DNA of 36,370 bases from Bacteriovoracia bacterium (GCA_030427595.1 JAUIBX010000011.1:1-36370); one strand, 5' to 3'; counted from the stretch's first letter, positions 7,495 through 15,150 are shown. Notes: generated from the sequence alone by a model not told the origin. A program made the numbers and translations.

Positions 7495-7698
7495 ATGTAC
7501 GCATGTATATGTCATAAAATCACTGAGCAAGAACTTGAAGAGACCATGCAGAAGTCGAAAGGCAATGTTAATGAGGCATTGCGAAAGCTTAATCTTGGTG
7601 CTTCTTGTGGAATCTGTTTAGTGGATGCCCTAGAAAAAGTGGGTATGCAAATGGCCTCAAAAGACTCTAATATAGCTAAGAAATCTTCAAACTCTTAA
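7495..7698 (+). CDS. bfd: Bacterioferritin-associated ferredoxin, [2Fe-2S]
   Basis: Small ferredoxin that passes electrons to bacterioferritin so that stored Fe(III) can be released as Fe(II). Seen: 67 residues with the BFD-like cysteine pattern CIC near the N-terminus (residues 4-6) and CGIC at about 38-41, four Cys for the [2Fe-2S] cluster, with helical spacers (ITEQELEETMQ, NVNEALRKL). The tail MASKDSNIAKKSSNS is a poorly conserved extension. It lies 24 bases before bfr in the same direction, so the pair forms an iron-storage operon under the promoter at 7446-7474. Confidence 0.93.
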   Translation: MYACICHKITEQELEETMQKSKGNVNEALRKLNLGASCGICLVDALEKVGMQMASKDSNIAKKSSNS

Positions 7699-7722
7699 TC
7701 TTAGCTTTATAAAGGAGTCCCC

Positions 7723-8208
7723 ATGAAAGGCTCACAGTCGGTTATCGACGCCCTTAATTCCGTCCTTACAAAAGAACTCACTGCCATTAACCAATACTTC
7801 CTCCACTCAAGAATGCTTGAGGACTGGGGTTTAGCAAAGCTTGCTAAGCTTGAATACGATGCCTCTATCGATGAGATGAAGCATGCTGATCAGCTCATTA
7901 AGAGAATCCTTTTCTTAGAAGGTCTTCCTAATGTGCAAAAGCTTGACCGTGTTCTTGTAGGAACTAACGTGGAAGAAGTTATCGAGTGTGACCTCAAGGT
8001 TGAGCACGCTGCGGTTCCTCACTTGAAAGACTGTATTGAGCTTGCTGAAAAAGAGCGCGACTATGTATCGCGTGACCTCTTTCGCTCAATTCTTGAGTCT
8101 GAGGAGCATCACGTTGACTGGCTAGAGACTCAACAGCATCTTATCAAGCAAGTTGGAGTCCAAAACTTCATCCAATCACAGATGAATCCCGACGAGGCCA
8201 ACCACTAA
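7723..8208 (+). CDS. bfr: Bacterioferritin
   Basis: Haem-containing ferritin-like 24-mer that oxidises Fe(II) and stores iron. 161 residues, normal length. Seen: ferroxidase ligands in LTKELTAINQYF (Glu18 region), DEMKHADQLIKRILFLEG with the Glu/His pair and the Met that binds haem between subunits (about position 52), and SEEHHVDWLETQ near the C-terminus. AAGGAG lies 7 bases before the ATG. Preceded by bfd and followed by a strong hairpin terminator, so the operon ends here. The left inverted repeat of the neighbouring cassette begins 60 bases after the stop codon. Confidence 0.95.
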   Translation: MKGSQSVIDALNSVLTKELTAINQYFLHSRMLEDWGLAKLAKLEYDASIDEMKHADQLIKRILFLEGLPNVQKLDRVLVGTNVEEVIECDLKVEHAAVPHLKDCIELAEKERDYVSRDLFRSILESEEHHVDWLETQQHLIKQVGVQNFIQSQMNPDEANH

Positions 8209-8234
8209 GAAAACAAAAATTTTCAAAGATCAAG

Positions 8235-8258
8235 AGGCGGGTTAACCCGCCTTTTTTT
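8235..8258 (+). terminator. Rho-independent terminator of bfd-bfr
   Basis: Perfect palindrome AGGCGGGTTAACCCGCCT (8235-8252) followed by a run of seven T (8252-8258). Confidence 0.93.
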
Positions 8259-8267
8259 GTGTCTGAA

Positions 8268-8300
8268 AGGTACGTGGTACTTTTTCAGAAAGCGTGTCAT
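8268..8300 (+). repeat. Left 33-bp inverted repeat of the cassette
   Basis: Begins AGGTACGTGGTACTTTTT and ends AAAGCGTGTCAT. The reverse complement of 12117-12149 is identical except for one base (GTG here, GCG there, near the inner end). The outer part can fold into a 6-bp hairpin with a GTG loop followed by T residues. Confidence 0.93.
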
Positions 8301-8317
8301 TTTATCATTCAGCGAGG

Positions 8318-8330
8318 GGGGTGACACCCC
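8318..8330. promoter_or_regulatory. Short perfect inverted repeat GGGGTGACACCCC upstream of the ankyrin gene
   Basis: GGGGTG and CACCCC flank one A. It lies just inside the left repeat and about 40 bases upstream of a TATAAT box, where a regulator could bind; it is too tight to fold as a hairpin, so protein binding is the more likely use. Confidence 0.3.
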
Positions 8331-8371
8331 TGTATTCTTCACAATTTCCAAGAGTTAGCGGTAGGTTTCGC

Positions 8372-8377
8372 TATAAT
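8372..8377 (+). promoter_or_regulatory. Possible -10 box for the ankyrin gene
   Basis: Consensus TATAAT 35 bases before the ATG at 8413. No convincing -35 box lies at 16-18 bases upstream, so an activator-dependent promoter or chance match is possible. GAGAGA lies just before the start codon region. Confidence 0.4.
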
Positions 8378-8412
8378 GGTGGCGCCTAGAATTATCTTGA
8401 GAGAGACCTGAA

Positions 8413-9216
8413 ATGACTAAGAAACTTGCTAGCTTTATTTTACTTATTTTATCGCTTTCATCTTTTGGCTACTATTTGCCACCGGATGATTGGGAGAGGT
8501 TGCCAGTTGTAGACCATTCTATCGTTGATCAGGCGCTTACAGCAGTTATTCAGGGTGATTTAAAAACAATTAAAAGATTAATTAGTGAAGGGGCTGATCC
8601 TAGTTTTTCAGATGGAGGTACTGAAAATATTTTTCATCATATTGCCAGTTACAACGATGTCACAGGTCTCGGCTTAAAGTATCCCACAAAGTTTTCTAAA
8701 GAATCTCTAGAGGTGATGAGGTATCTCATAAGCATGGGAGCAGATCCCGGTCGCTTCTCTGGAGTTCATGGGAGTACACCTCTTGCAGATGCATTAGATG
8801 GAGTAAAGGGACAGGATTATCCTACCTGTAGAGCAGGTTTTATTAAGGTTCTTCTTGAAGGGGGAGCTGATCCCGATGCAGGTTCTCGCTCGGGTTCAAC
8901 TTACATTGTGAATTCACCCCTTGCTTATGTTTCTGCTTTTTGTGGAAACGAAGCTATGGAGATATACTTTTCCTACAACCCTGATTTTATCAGGGGCGAT
9001 TGTGAGCTTCCTCCACTTCATAAAAAGAAGCGCTATCAAGATGTTCTAGATCAGTATATCGGAAATGGTGCCAAGACCCCTACAGTAATGCTCTTTGAGC
9101 ACCTGAAGAAGAAAGGCCAGCCAGTACCTTCTCTCAAAGGTCCGTATCACCCCTATGATAACCCCGAATGGAAGGAATGGACTGAGGCCAATTGCCGTTT
9201 CCCTTTCTTTGATTAA
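8413..9216 (+). CDS. Exported ankyrin-repeat protein
   Basis: 267 residues with a signal peptide (KKLASFILLILSLSSFGYYL) and at least three ankyrin-type repeats: around ALTAVIQGDLKTIKRLISEG (about 42-62, then ADPSF), around SLEVMRYLISMGADPGR (about 98-114, followed by GSTPLADAL) and around GFIKVLLEGGADPDA (about 142-156, followed by SPLAYVSAF). Ankyrin repeats bind protein partners; here they would act in the periplasm or outside the cell. The last 80 residues have no recognised domain. First gene inside the inverted-repeat block; GAGAGA lies upstream of the start. The partner is unknown; the following exported protein is a candidate by position only. Confidence 0.82.
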   Translation: MTKKLASFILLILSLSSFGYYLPPDDWERLPVVDHSIVDQALTAVIQGDLKTIKRLISEGADPSFSDGGTENIFHHIASYNDVTGLGLKYPTKFSKESLEVMRYLISMGADPGRFSGVHGSTPLADALDGVKGQDYPTCRAGFIKVLLEGGADPDAGSRSGSTYIVNSPLAYVSAFCGNEAMEIYFSYNPDFIRGDCELPPLHKKKRYQDVLDQYIGNGAKTPTVMLFEHLKKKGQPVPSLKGPYHPYDNPEWKEWTEANCRFPFFD

Positions 9217-9332
9217 GCGTCAATTTTGACCTACAGGAATTTGAGGCGGCTTAATTGTATCTTTACCGGTATAAGCTACTGATAATTCAATTATACTTAA
9301 ATAAATTAAGGAACTTAGCCGATAATTGATGG

Positions 9333-9968
9333 GTGAAAGCTCTTATCGTCTCTGCTCTTTTTCTATTGTCTTTCTCCTCTTACTCGACAGAGACAAATTC
9401 CACATGCCCACGACCTGGCTCCTCAGAAACGGGGGAGATTGAGCTGCTTCTTGGTTCTCTCAATATTCCGGATGCTAATCAGTGTCTTTATCATCAGCTC
9501 AATGACTTTCAGGTTGGTACACCCATGGAACAAAGGGCTGATTTTTGTGCCTGCCGTGAAGAATATCAAAGCTATTCCCAATCTGTGGGAGGGCTACTTG
9601 ATTCTTCAGGGACAGATAGAATTAAAGGACTCATTCAAGAGCAGATAGAGTTAACAACAATGAGAGCTTTTAAGTCCAAACTGTATGAAGTTCAAGATAC
9701 TGCCATTGCGATTGATACCATGATTCGAAATCAAGAGCTAACAGATCTTGATGCCTATCGAGTGAAAGAATGTACGGCGAATAAAATTTGGGAGACGGTG
9801 AGTGAGATTAAAAATAATAATGAAAATAAATGTCCTAATTTAGAAAAACGCATAAGTTACTTTACCGGAAATGGATTTATGAAATCTCTAAGCTCAATGG
9901 AGGACTTGAGAGAAGAAATGAGTCGTCTTACAGACGCTGTGAATGGTAACACCAAGTTTTCTTTCTGA
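9333..9968 (+). CDS. Exported cysteine-containing protein of unknown function (possibly N-terminal part of a split gene)
   Basis: Not recognised. 211 residues starting at GTG with a signal peptide (MKALIVSALFLLSFSSYS). The mature part has seven cysteines, including a CAC pair (DFCACREEY), which suggests disulfides or metal binding in the periplasm, and is mostly helical in appearance. It ends at TGA directly after AAG TTT TCT TTC. Removing one T from the TTTT run in this place would fuse it in frame to the next reading frame (giving KFLSDDHNLP), so it may be the first third of a longer protein. No good ribosome binding site is seen before the GTG. Confidence 0.6.
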   Translation: MKALIVSALFLLSFSSYSTETNSTCPRPGSSETGEIELLLGSLNIPDANQCLYHQLNDFQVGTPMEQRADFCACREEYQSYSQSVGGLLDSSGTDRIKGLIQEQIELTTMRAFKSKLYEVQDTAIAIDTMIRNQELTDLDAYRVKECTANKIWETVSEIKNNNENKCPNLEKRISYFTGNGFMKSLSSMEDLREEMSRLTDAVNGNTKFSF

Positions 9969-11316
9969 TGATCATAATCTACCCTTGAGAACCTTTTATT
10001 CCCTTCAAATAAACCAAGTTCCTAAGTCTGAAGAGGTGATGGCCATTTATGACTTAGGAATGGATGGTATACCAACTCGCTACCTCCGCAGTGAAGACGC
10101 AATTGCAGCCGACTCCCTTTTTCAATCCAATATAGATCCTAAGAGAGAGTGGTACGGTCAAACGCCAGCTACCGAAATTAATAGGGAAGAGGCAAGAGAG
10201 AGTTGGCTTGATTATCAAGAAGATCTTGATCCCCTCAGAAGAAGCCCTATCCTTAGGCTCCTAGTTCAAAGTGGTGATGAAAGTGCTCTCAGGATATTCA
10301 ATCAAGTACTACAACTGACCTGGAATGTCGCAGAGAGAGCTGAAGAGTTTGAAGAGGAGTTTTATGATGAATTCGAGGATTTTGATCCCGAGTATATAGA
10401 AGATTCACCAGAGGATGTGCGAAATAGATACTTTGGCGCGCTAGATTCCTTTAGGAGTGAGATTGAAGAGGGAACTCGGACCATATTGAATTCTCCTGAA
10501 ACAATGAAGTTAATTCTTAAGCTTCAAGATGAACAATGTAAAATAATGTTTGATGAAAAGCGAATTAAAGATGCCTTTTGCCAAGATTTCAATCCTCCAG
10601 ACTCTTATGTTCGCGATATTATCCTACCTGAAGTTATGGTGAGCCTAGACCATGAGGATGATATGCTAGGGCCTTCGATGGCGACAAATGAGCTCTATTG
10701 CAACCCCTTTCGAGAAGAGACCTCAAGCCTCTACAGTGAAATGGATCTATCAAGTGCCTTTCCCTCATTTTTAGAACAGATTGCTACAAACTCTAGCCAA
10801 GAGTTTGCACTCTTCGATCAAGAAGTTGCCCCCATCATTTCTCAATATATGGCAGATGGAGCCTTAACAGAGGAGGAAAAAGAAAGCTTAATTCCTCAGC
10901 TAACAGATCTTTTGGTGAGAAGAGGAGGAAAAGATATTTGGGGGTATCACGAAGTTGCTGAGGATGAATTTGAAATTGCTGAAGCTCGAGCCTATGCAGA
11001 AAGTTTATTAAGAGGGGAAAGTACGGCAATGCCGACTTTTATGGTTGATCGAGGTCTAGCTGAAACGTTGAGGGGTATAATAGAAAGACCAGCTGAAGCG
11101 AGTGGGGAGCAAGTTCATGAGCAGCAGACGGTTGCGGGTGTATTTGGAGAAAGTCAAACTGGAGAATCGGGGCTAGCTGCAAATTATGCATTATCAGGAA
11201 CCGATGAAGATAGAGAGCGTGCTCGATTAATTGCGACAGAGTTGGAACAAGCTGAAGCAGAAGGCCAAATTATGGCGAGACCTCGTGGACACCGACGGCC
11301 CAGCCTGATTATATGA
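9943..11316 (+). CDS. Acidic protein of unknown function (possibly continuation of the preceding frame)
   Basis: Not recognised. 457 residues, very acidic (for example ERAEEFEEEFYDEFEDFDPE at about 126-145), no signal peptide or membrane segment, three cysteines. The first ATG (9943) overlaps the previous gene by 26 bases, is directly preceded by TGA in the same frame and has no visible ribosome binding site; the next ATG at 10039 has GAGG close upstream. This fits a single exported protein of about 660 residues split by one base better than an independent gene, but both are open. The C-terminal 90 residues are Glu/Ala/Gly-rich and low in complexity. It overlaps the next gene by ATGA. Confidence 0.55.
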   Translation: MVTPSFLSDDHNLPLRTFYSLQINQVPKSEEVMAIYDLGMDGIPTRYLRSEDAIAADSLFQSNIDPKREWYGQTPATEINREEARESWLDYQEDLDPLRRSPILRLLVQSGDESALRIFNQVLQLTWNVAERAEEFEEEFYDEFEDFDPEYIEDSPEDVRNRYFGALDSFRSEIEEGTRTILNSPETMKLILKLQDEQCKIMFDEKRIKDAFCQDFNPPDSYVRDIILPEVMVSLDHEDDMLGPSMATNELYCNPFREETSSLYSEMDLSSAFPSFLEQIATNSSQEFALFDQEVAPIISQYMADGALTEEEKESLIPQLTDLLVRRGGKDIWGYHEVAEDEFEIAEARAYAESLLRGESTAMPTFMVDRGLAETLRGIIERPAEASGEQVHEQQTVAGVFGESQTGESGLAANYALSGTDEDRERARLIATELEQAEAEGQIMARPRGHRRPSLII

Positions 11317-12107
11317 ACCCCTACACACGGCCTGAAGGAGTTAGTCGCTTTCCTTCTAATGAAGAAGACCGACTCGCTACAGGGGATAAGAACAAAAATG
11401 CAGATGGAGGCGAGGCGCGCACTGGGGGAGGAACAGGCGGTGCTCGCGGTCCTGCTAGTTTAGAAGGCGCACAAGCTGGTGGCGCTGGAGCTGGAGCGGG
11501 GGCTGGGCTTTTGGGAGTCTCGCCCATTCCCGGCTTTGAAGGAAAGTCGGTTTCTGATTGTGCGATACCAACTCTCTATTACGTTCTTCAATGCTACCTC
11601 GATCAAAAGGTATTTAATGAGTGGAGCTATATCGATGAATACTCCACCGAAGATGAAATCAATGAGGCCCGTGCTAATCCACGCGAGCTTGTGAAGAATG
11701 TTGGGTTTGAAGGTAAGGCCTTTGTCGTCGTAAACGACATTCCAAAGGATGAAGAAGGACGTGAGCAGCTTTTAGTCACCACCTACGATCATATCCCACC
11801 TATGCTTGAAGATGTGGACCTCATGAATGATGAGAGTTTTAGAAAAGAGCTTCTCTCCAAAATCCTATCAGAGCGCTGGAATTTTCTGGCCATGCGGGAC
11901 TACGCCAAGCGGACCAAAATTATTGAAGAGCAGGTTTATCAAAAGAATGACTTCTTGGGACTTGCTGAAGAGAGGAAGCTTAAGCCCCTCATTAGCTCAA
12001 CGGCCGGGGAGCTCTACAATAATGTCGCTCGCATGAACTTGAGAATTAAGAAAGAAAACCAACAAAAGATTTTTGCCCTTCAAAAGCAGCTTGCCGGAAA
12101 CCGCTAA
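11313..12107 (+). CDS. Protein with Gly/Ala-rich linker and C-terminal domain of unknown function
   Basis: Not recognised. 264 residues. Residues 1-70 are low in complexity: charged, then Gly/Ala-rich (AGGAGAGAGAGLLG). From about 78 on there is an apparently folded part beginning SVSDCAIPTLYYVLQCYLDQ, with two cysteines, an acidic middle and a helical C-terminus (RMNLRIKKENQQKIFALQKQ). The ATG overlaps the stop of the previous frame (ATGA) and has no own ribosome binding site, so it depends on coupling, or it is the end of the same protein after a second shift: its frame is open and protein-like for some bases upstream of the ATG (TPTAQPDY). Its stop lies 10 bases before the right inverted repeat. 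Confidence 0.55.
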   Translation: MNPYTRPEGVSRFPSNEEDRLATGDKNKNADGGEARTGGGTGGARGPASLEGAQAGGAGAGAGAGLLGVSPIPGFEGKSVSDCAIPTLYYVLQCYLDQKVFNEWSYIDEYSTEDEINEARANPRELVKNVGFEGKAFVVVNDIPKDEEGREQLLVTTYDHIPPMLEDVDLMNDESFRKELLSKILSERWNFLAMRDYAKRTKIIEEQVYQKNDFLGLAEERKLKPLISSTAGELYNNVARMNLRIKKENQQKIFALQKQLAGNR

Positions 12108-12116
12108 TCTTCTCAA

Positions 12117-12149
12117 ATGACGCGCTTTCTGAAAAAGTACCACGTACCT
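12117..12149 (-). repeat. Right 33-bp inverted repeat of the cassette
   Basis: Read on the minus strand it begins AGGTACGTGGTACTTTTT and ends AAAGCGCGTCAT; it matches 8268-8300 at 32 of 33 bases. The remains of the glycosyltransferase gene begin within about 11 bases. Confidence 0.93.
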
Positions 12150-13144
12150 AAAAAACGAAGTGATCCTCTTTTTTACCAGTCGTGGATTCTTTCCCAATGA
12201 GGCCCCTTTGAATCCTCAAATCGTTGGTGACTTTTCTCGAGTCATCATGATCAATCGAAGTGGTGGCTCATTGGACCCCGGTCTCTTTACACTTTTACTG
12301 CGCTACTGGAGTTTTCTAGGCCTTGAAACGTGGTGGCTAAGACTCTTACCGATGCTCTTTTTCTTTCTCACTCTTGGCCTTTACTTCTCTTCACTCAACC
12401 AAAGAAGAGAGATGACGTCCTCTCTCTTTGCCACCATGATTTGTGGCCTCTTCTTTACCAATAATCTCCTCCTTGATTACGCCTTTACCATTAGGCCTTA
12501 TATCATGGAGGTGGCAGGCTGTGCCTTCCTCTTTTCTTTACTAATTCGTGAAGAAAATAATGGGGGAGTTTTAGAAGTTAAACGAGAAGTTCTTATTGGA
12601 CTTGGGATCGCCTTCTTTATGGGAAGCCGCTATCACTTCTCCCTTCTTGTGGTCTTATACTTCTTATTAGAGCTCTTTATTTTTAAAAGAAAGACATTTA
12701 AGGAGCTTTTCTATCGTGCCCTGCCTGGCATGATCTTTGGCCTTGTTATATTTTGGGTGAGTTTTCGTCATCAAGTTTAACTCCTTTTTCGGTCATCGAG
12801 CTTTGAGCTATGACTTTAAGCAGGCCTGAGATATTGTGCCCATTTTAAGAAAGCTTGAAAAAGAAGCCAATTGGCAACAAGTGGTGAGTTGTGACCCTAT
12901 TTCTCTCATTATGGTGAACTTCCTTCGCCACTATAATGGGTACCCCATTGATTGGAGTGCTCTTCCTCGTTTTGAGCTGAATCCTGATGACAAGGGCCAA
13001 GTCCCCTTTGATTACTATCTAAGTGTCTACGGTGCTAAGAATATCAATAAGGCCCTCAATAGATTAGAGAGTGATGATGAACTGGAGTTGGTTTATCCTG
13101 GTCATTACCACAGGCTCTTCAAGAGAAGTCGCTCTGAAGACTAA
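12150..13144 (+). pseudogene. Decayed GT-C (PMT/ArnT-like) glycosyltransferase gene
   Basis: Two pieces of a polytopic mannosyltransferase-like protein. Piece one (12160-12780) starts next to the right inverted repeat and has no first membrane helix; it contains SLDPGLFTLLLRYWSFLGLE and YAFTIRPYIMEVAG, which match the HPPLYY-type loop and the RPY motif of dolichyl-phosphate-mannose mannosyltransferase relatives, plus several membrane helices. It then shifts frame; the reading continues in another frame from about 12761 (NSFFGHRALSYDF), meets a TGA at 12830 and goes on to 13144 as the soluble C-terminal end (KLEKEANWQQVVSCDPISLI). Together about 320 residues instead of the usual 450-550, so the start and part of the middle are missing. 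Not functional as read. Confidence 0.75.
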
Positions 13145-13803
13145 GGGTTGTAGGAGTTAAATTCAGGCCAGATTTTAATGTCCTTCTTTTCAAGCTGACG
13201 CTTGAGATTTGAAAACATTTTAAAAGGCCACTTCGCCTGAACGATATTGATAATCCAAGTGGGAATATTTCCTTTGAAGTCGGTAAGAAGGGTGATTTCA
13301 AAGAAAGTTTCTGTTTTAGAGAGGCCTTTCATATAGACAGAGCCGATGTAAGTGCGGCCTCGCACATAGTCAGGGTTCTTAGGAACTTTAGGGTGCTCAA
13401 TACTGTGGATATCAATAAAGACAGTATTATCCTTTTCGTCGTAGCGCCCTTTGGTGCTAATCACAAAGGAGCGGTCATGAAAGGGCCATGGGGAGTCGTA
13501 GCGGGCGTATTCCACGCGAGCATACTTACTCTTTTGCTCGACGATATAGGCCTCAACGAGTTTGGGAATCCACTCCATTTTTCTTTCCGTCGTGGCAAGG
13601 ACCGAAAGGATTCGTGGCATGGGGTGATTAAGAACAGTTTGTGCCTTAATTGGGACGATACCAGTTTCTTTGTGTTGAGGCGCTCTGAAAATTTTGATGC
13701 CATCTTTCTCTTTACTTAACTCCCAGGCAAAGTCGTCTGGATGCATGGCCATAGCAGCAAGGGAAGTTGTAAGAGCTAAGAAAAGAAGGGTAAATTTTTT
13801 CAT
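13141..13803 (-). CDS. Exported START-domain lipid-binding-like protein
   Basis: 220 residues with a signal peptide (KKFTLLFLALTTSLAAMAM) and a START/polyketide-cyclase-like domain: WELSKEKDGIKIFRAP at the front, ILSVLATTERKMEWIPKLVE, YARYDSPWPFHDRSFVI and GNIPTWIINIVQAKWPFKMF, the last being the typical C-terminal helix of START proteins. Such domains bind lipids or other hydrophobic ligands in a cavity. It would work in the periplasm; the ligand is not evident. It starts 5 bases after the purB stop, so it is probably cotranscribed with purB, and its end overlaps the end of the decayed glycosyltransferase gene by 4 bases. Confidence 0.82.
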   Translation of the reverse strand: MKKFTLLFLALTTSLAAMAMHPDDFAWELSKEKDGIKIFRAPQHKETGIVPIKAQTVLNHPMPRILSVLATTERKMEWIPKLVEAYIVEQKSKYARVEYARYDSPWPFHDRSFVISTKGRYDEKDNTVFIDIHSIEHPKVPKNPDYVRGRTYIGSVYMKGLSKTETFFEITLLTDFKGNIPTWIINIVQAKWPFKMFSNLKRQLEKKDIKIWPEFNSYNP

Positions 13804-13808
13804 GAAAA

Positions 13809-15128
13809 TTATTTTACCAGAGGGTAGAGCATCAGGGAGCGTGAGAAAATATCACCCACATGCTTAGTAAAAATCTTCTTTATCTCCTCGAAAGTCGGTT
13901 TTGGCAGATCAATTTGGTAGCCTTTTTTGGCCATGATCTCAACCAAGCTCTCATGAAAGACTTCAGCACTATCTGCTTCAGCCCCTTTGAAGGCCGCCTC
14001 TTGAACATCGTAATAGAGATCCTCTCTTTTAAAGTCGGTCTTTTCAATAAGGTGGTGGAGGTAATAACTTGAAAGGTAGTTGTGACCTTCCATCACACGG
14101 GCTTCAATCTTTTCTTTGTGAAAGACCAAATCGCGCACAGTATCTTTAAGACGGGATAGGGCATAGAAGAGGATGCCAAAGTTATCTGGAAGCATCATGC
14201 GCTCAGCTGAGGAATGACTAATATCCCTCTCATGCCAAAGAACAATATTTTCTGAAGCGATCATCATATGAGAGCGCAGCATGCGCGCCATACCTGTTAG
14301 GTTTTCCCCACTAATAGGATTCTTTTTGTGGGGCATAGTGGAGCTACCTTTTTGACCCTTTTTAAAGCCTTCATGGAGCTCGCCCACATCAGAGCGATGG
14401 AGGTGACGAATTTCTACGGCAAGTCTCTCGATGGCACTGGCAATGAGAGCATGAATATTAACCATCTTAGCAATACGATCTCGTGGGATCACTTGAGTGC
14501 TTAGGGGCTCGACTTTAACACCGAGGTATTCAGCGGCCTTTGCCTCTTGTTCTGGAGTCAGGATCGTGTAATTGCCGACGGCGCCAGAAAATTGCACCGT
14601 CAGTTCATTATCATAGAATTCTTTGAGGTCTTGGTAGCGTCTGGCAAACTCATTATAGTGGCCAAGAAGCTTTTGACCAAAGCTCATGGGCTCAGCATAC
14701 ATCCCGTGGGAGCGGCCAATGGTGATCACCTCTTTCATCTCAACGGCACGCTCGTGAAGAGTGTGCAAAAGTTCTCGAAAGACTGGCATGATCACATCAA
14801 GGGAGCGTTTCATCTGAACGGTAGTTGCTGAGTCAATAATGTCAGAAGAGGTGACACCGAAGTGAAAGTACTTTCCGGTTTCTGCATCGAGGTTTTCAGT
14901 AATGGAGGTGCAAAAGGCGATGACGTCGTGGCGGGTTTGGGCCTCAATTTCATTGATTCTTTCAACGCTAATGTTGGCCTTGTCGCGAATGGTTTCGGCC
15001 GTCCCTTGAGGAACCTTATCTCCTTCTAAGGACTTTAAGATGGCGAGTTCGACTTCCAAGTATGTGGAAAATTTAGCGTGTTCATCCCAGAGCTTTGAAA
15101 TCTCAGGGCGATCGTAACGGGGAATCAT
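13809..15128 (-). CDS. purB: Adenylosuccinate lyase
   Basis: Purine synthesis enzyme that removes fumarate from SAICAR and from adenylosuccinate. 439 residues, normal for the bacterial short form. Seen: TRHDVIAF (65-72), TSSDIID (93-99), GRSHGMYAEP with the catalytic His (138-147) and the superfamily signature GSSTMPHKKNP (261-271) with the catalytic Ser loop. The start MIPRYDRPEISKLWDEHAKF is the usual N-terminus. Lies between the barrel protein gene (22 bases upstream) and the START gene on the same strand. Confidence 0.97.
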   Translation of the reverse strand: MIPRYDRPEISKLWDEHAKFSTYLEVELAILKSLEGDKVPQGTAETIRDKANISVERINEIEAQTRHDVIAFCTSITENLDAETGKYFHFGVTSSDIIDSATTVQMKRSLDVIMPVFRELLHTLHERAVEMKEVITIGRSHGMYAEPMSFGQKLLGHYNEFARRYQDLKEFYDNELTVQFSGAVGNYTILTPEQEAKAAEYLGVKVEPLSTQVIPRDRIAKMVNIHALIASAIERLAVEIRHLHRSDVGELHEGFKKGQKGSSTMPHKKNPISGENLTGMARMLRSHMMIASENIVLWHERDISHSSAERMMLPDNFGILFYALSRLKDTVRDLVFHKEKIEARVMEGHNYLSSYYLHHLIEKTDFKREDLYYDVQEAAFKGAEADSAEVFHESLVEIMAKKGYQIDLPKPTFEEIKKIFTKHVGDIFSRSLMLYPLVK

Positions 15129-15150
15129 GGCTCCTCCCAGATTTGTTGGA

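Larger units (their letters stand above)
8268..12149. mobile_element. 3.9-kb block bounded by inverted repeats, cargo of unknown function, no transposase seen
   Basis: The block is delimited by 33-base inverted repeats with one mismatch, oriented like terminal inverted repeats. It sits between the bfr terminator and a glycosyltransferase gene that lacks its 5' end directly at the right repeat, as expected if something inserted there. Inside are four same-strand reading frames: exported ankyrin protein, exported Cys protein, acidic protein and Gly/Ala-rich protein. No transposase, integrase or recombinase motif is recognisable, and no clear target-site duplication is seen: the outer flanks read gtctgaa on the left and aaaaaac on the right. 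It could be a non-autonomous element, a cassette moved by recombination, or genes that happen to lie between two copies of a dispersed repeat. Confidence 0.55.

Noticed and set aside
8260-8310. Target-site duplication at the cassette ends
   Set aside because: Outer flanks (left gtctgaa, right aaaaaac) show no direct repeat longer than two bases, so none can be claimed.
9241-9332. Promoter between the ankyrin gene and the exported Cys protein gene
   Set aside because: Several AT-rich boxes (for example TATACT) exist but none has a convincing partner at the right spacing; AT-richness alone is not evidence.
11321-11527. Pro/Ala-rich minus-strand frame
   Set aside because: It is the antisense reading of the Gly/Ala-rich linker of the last cassette gene and has no start signals.
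13393-13719. Plus-strand frame of 108 codons opposite the START-domain gene
   Set aside because: Antisense to a protein with clear signal peptide and START motifs; no ribosome binding site and no protein-like features.
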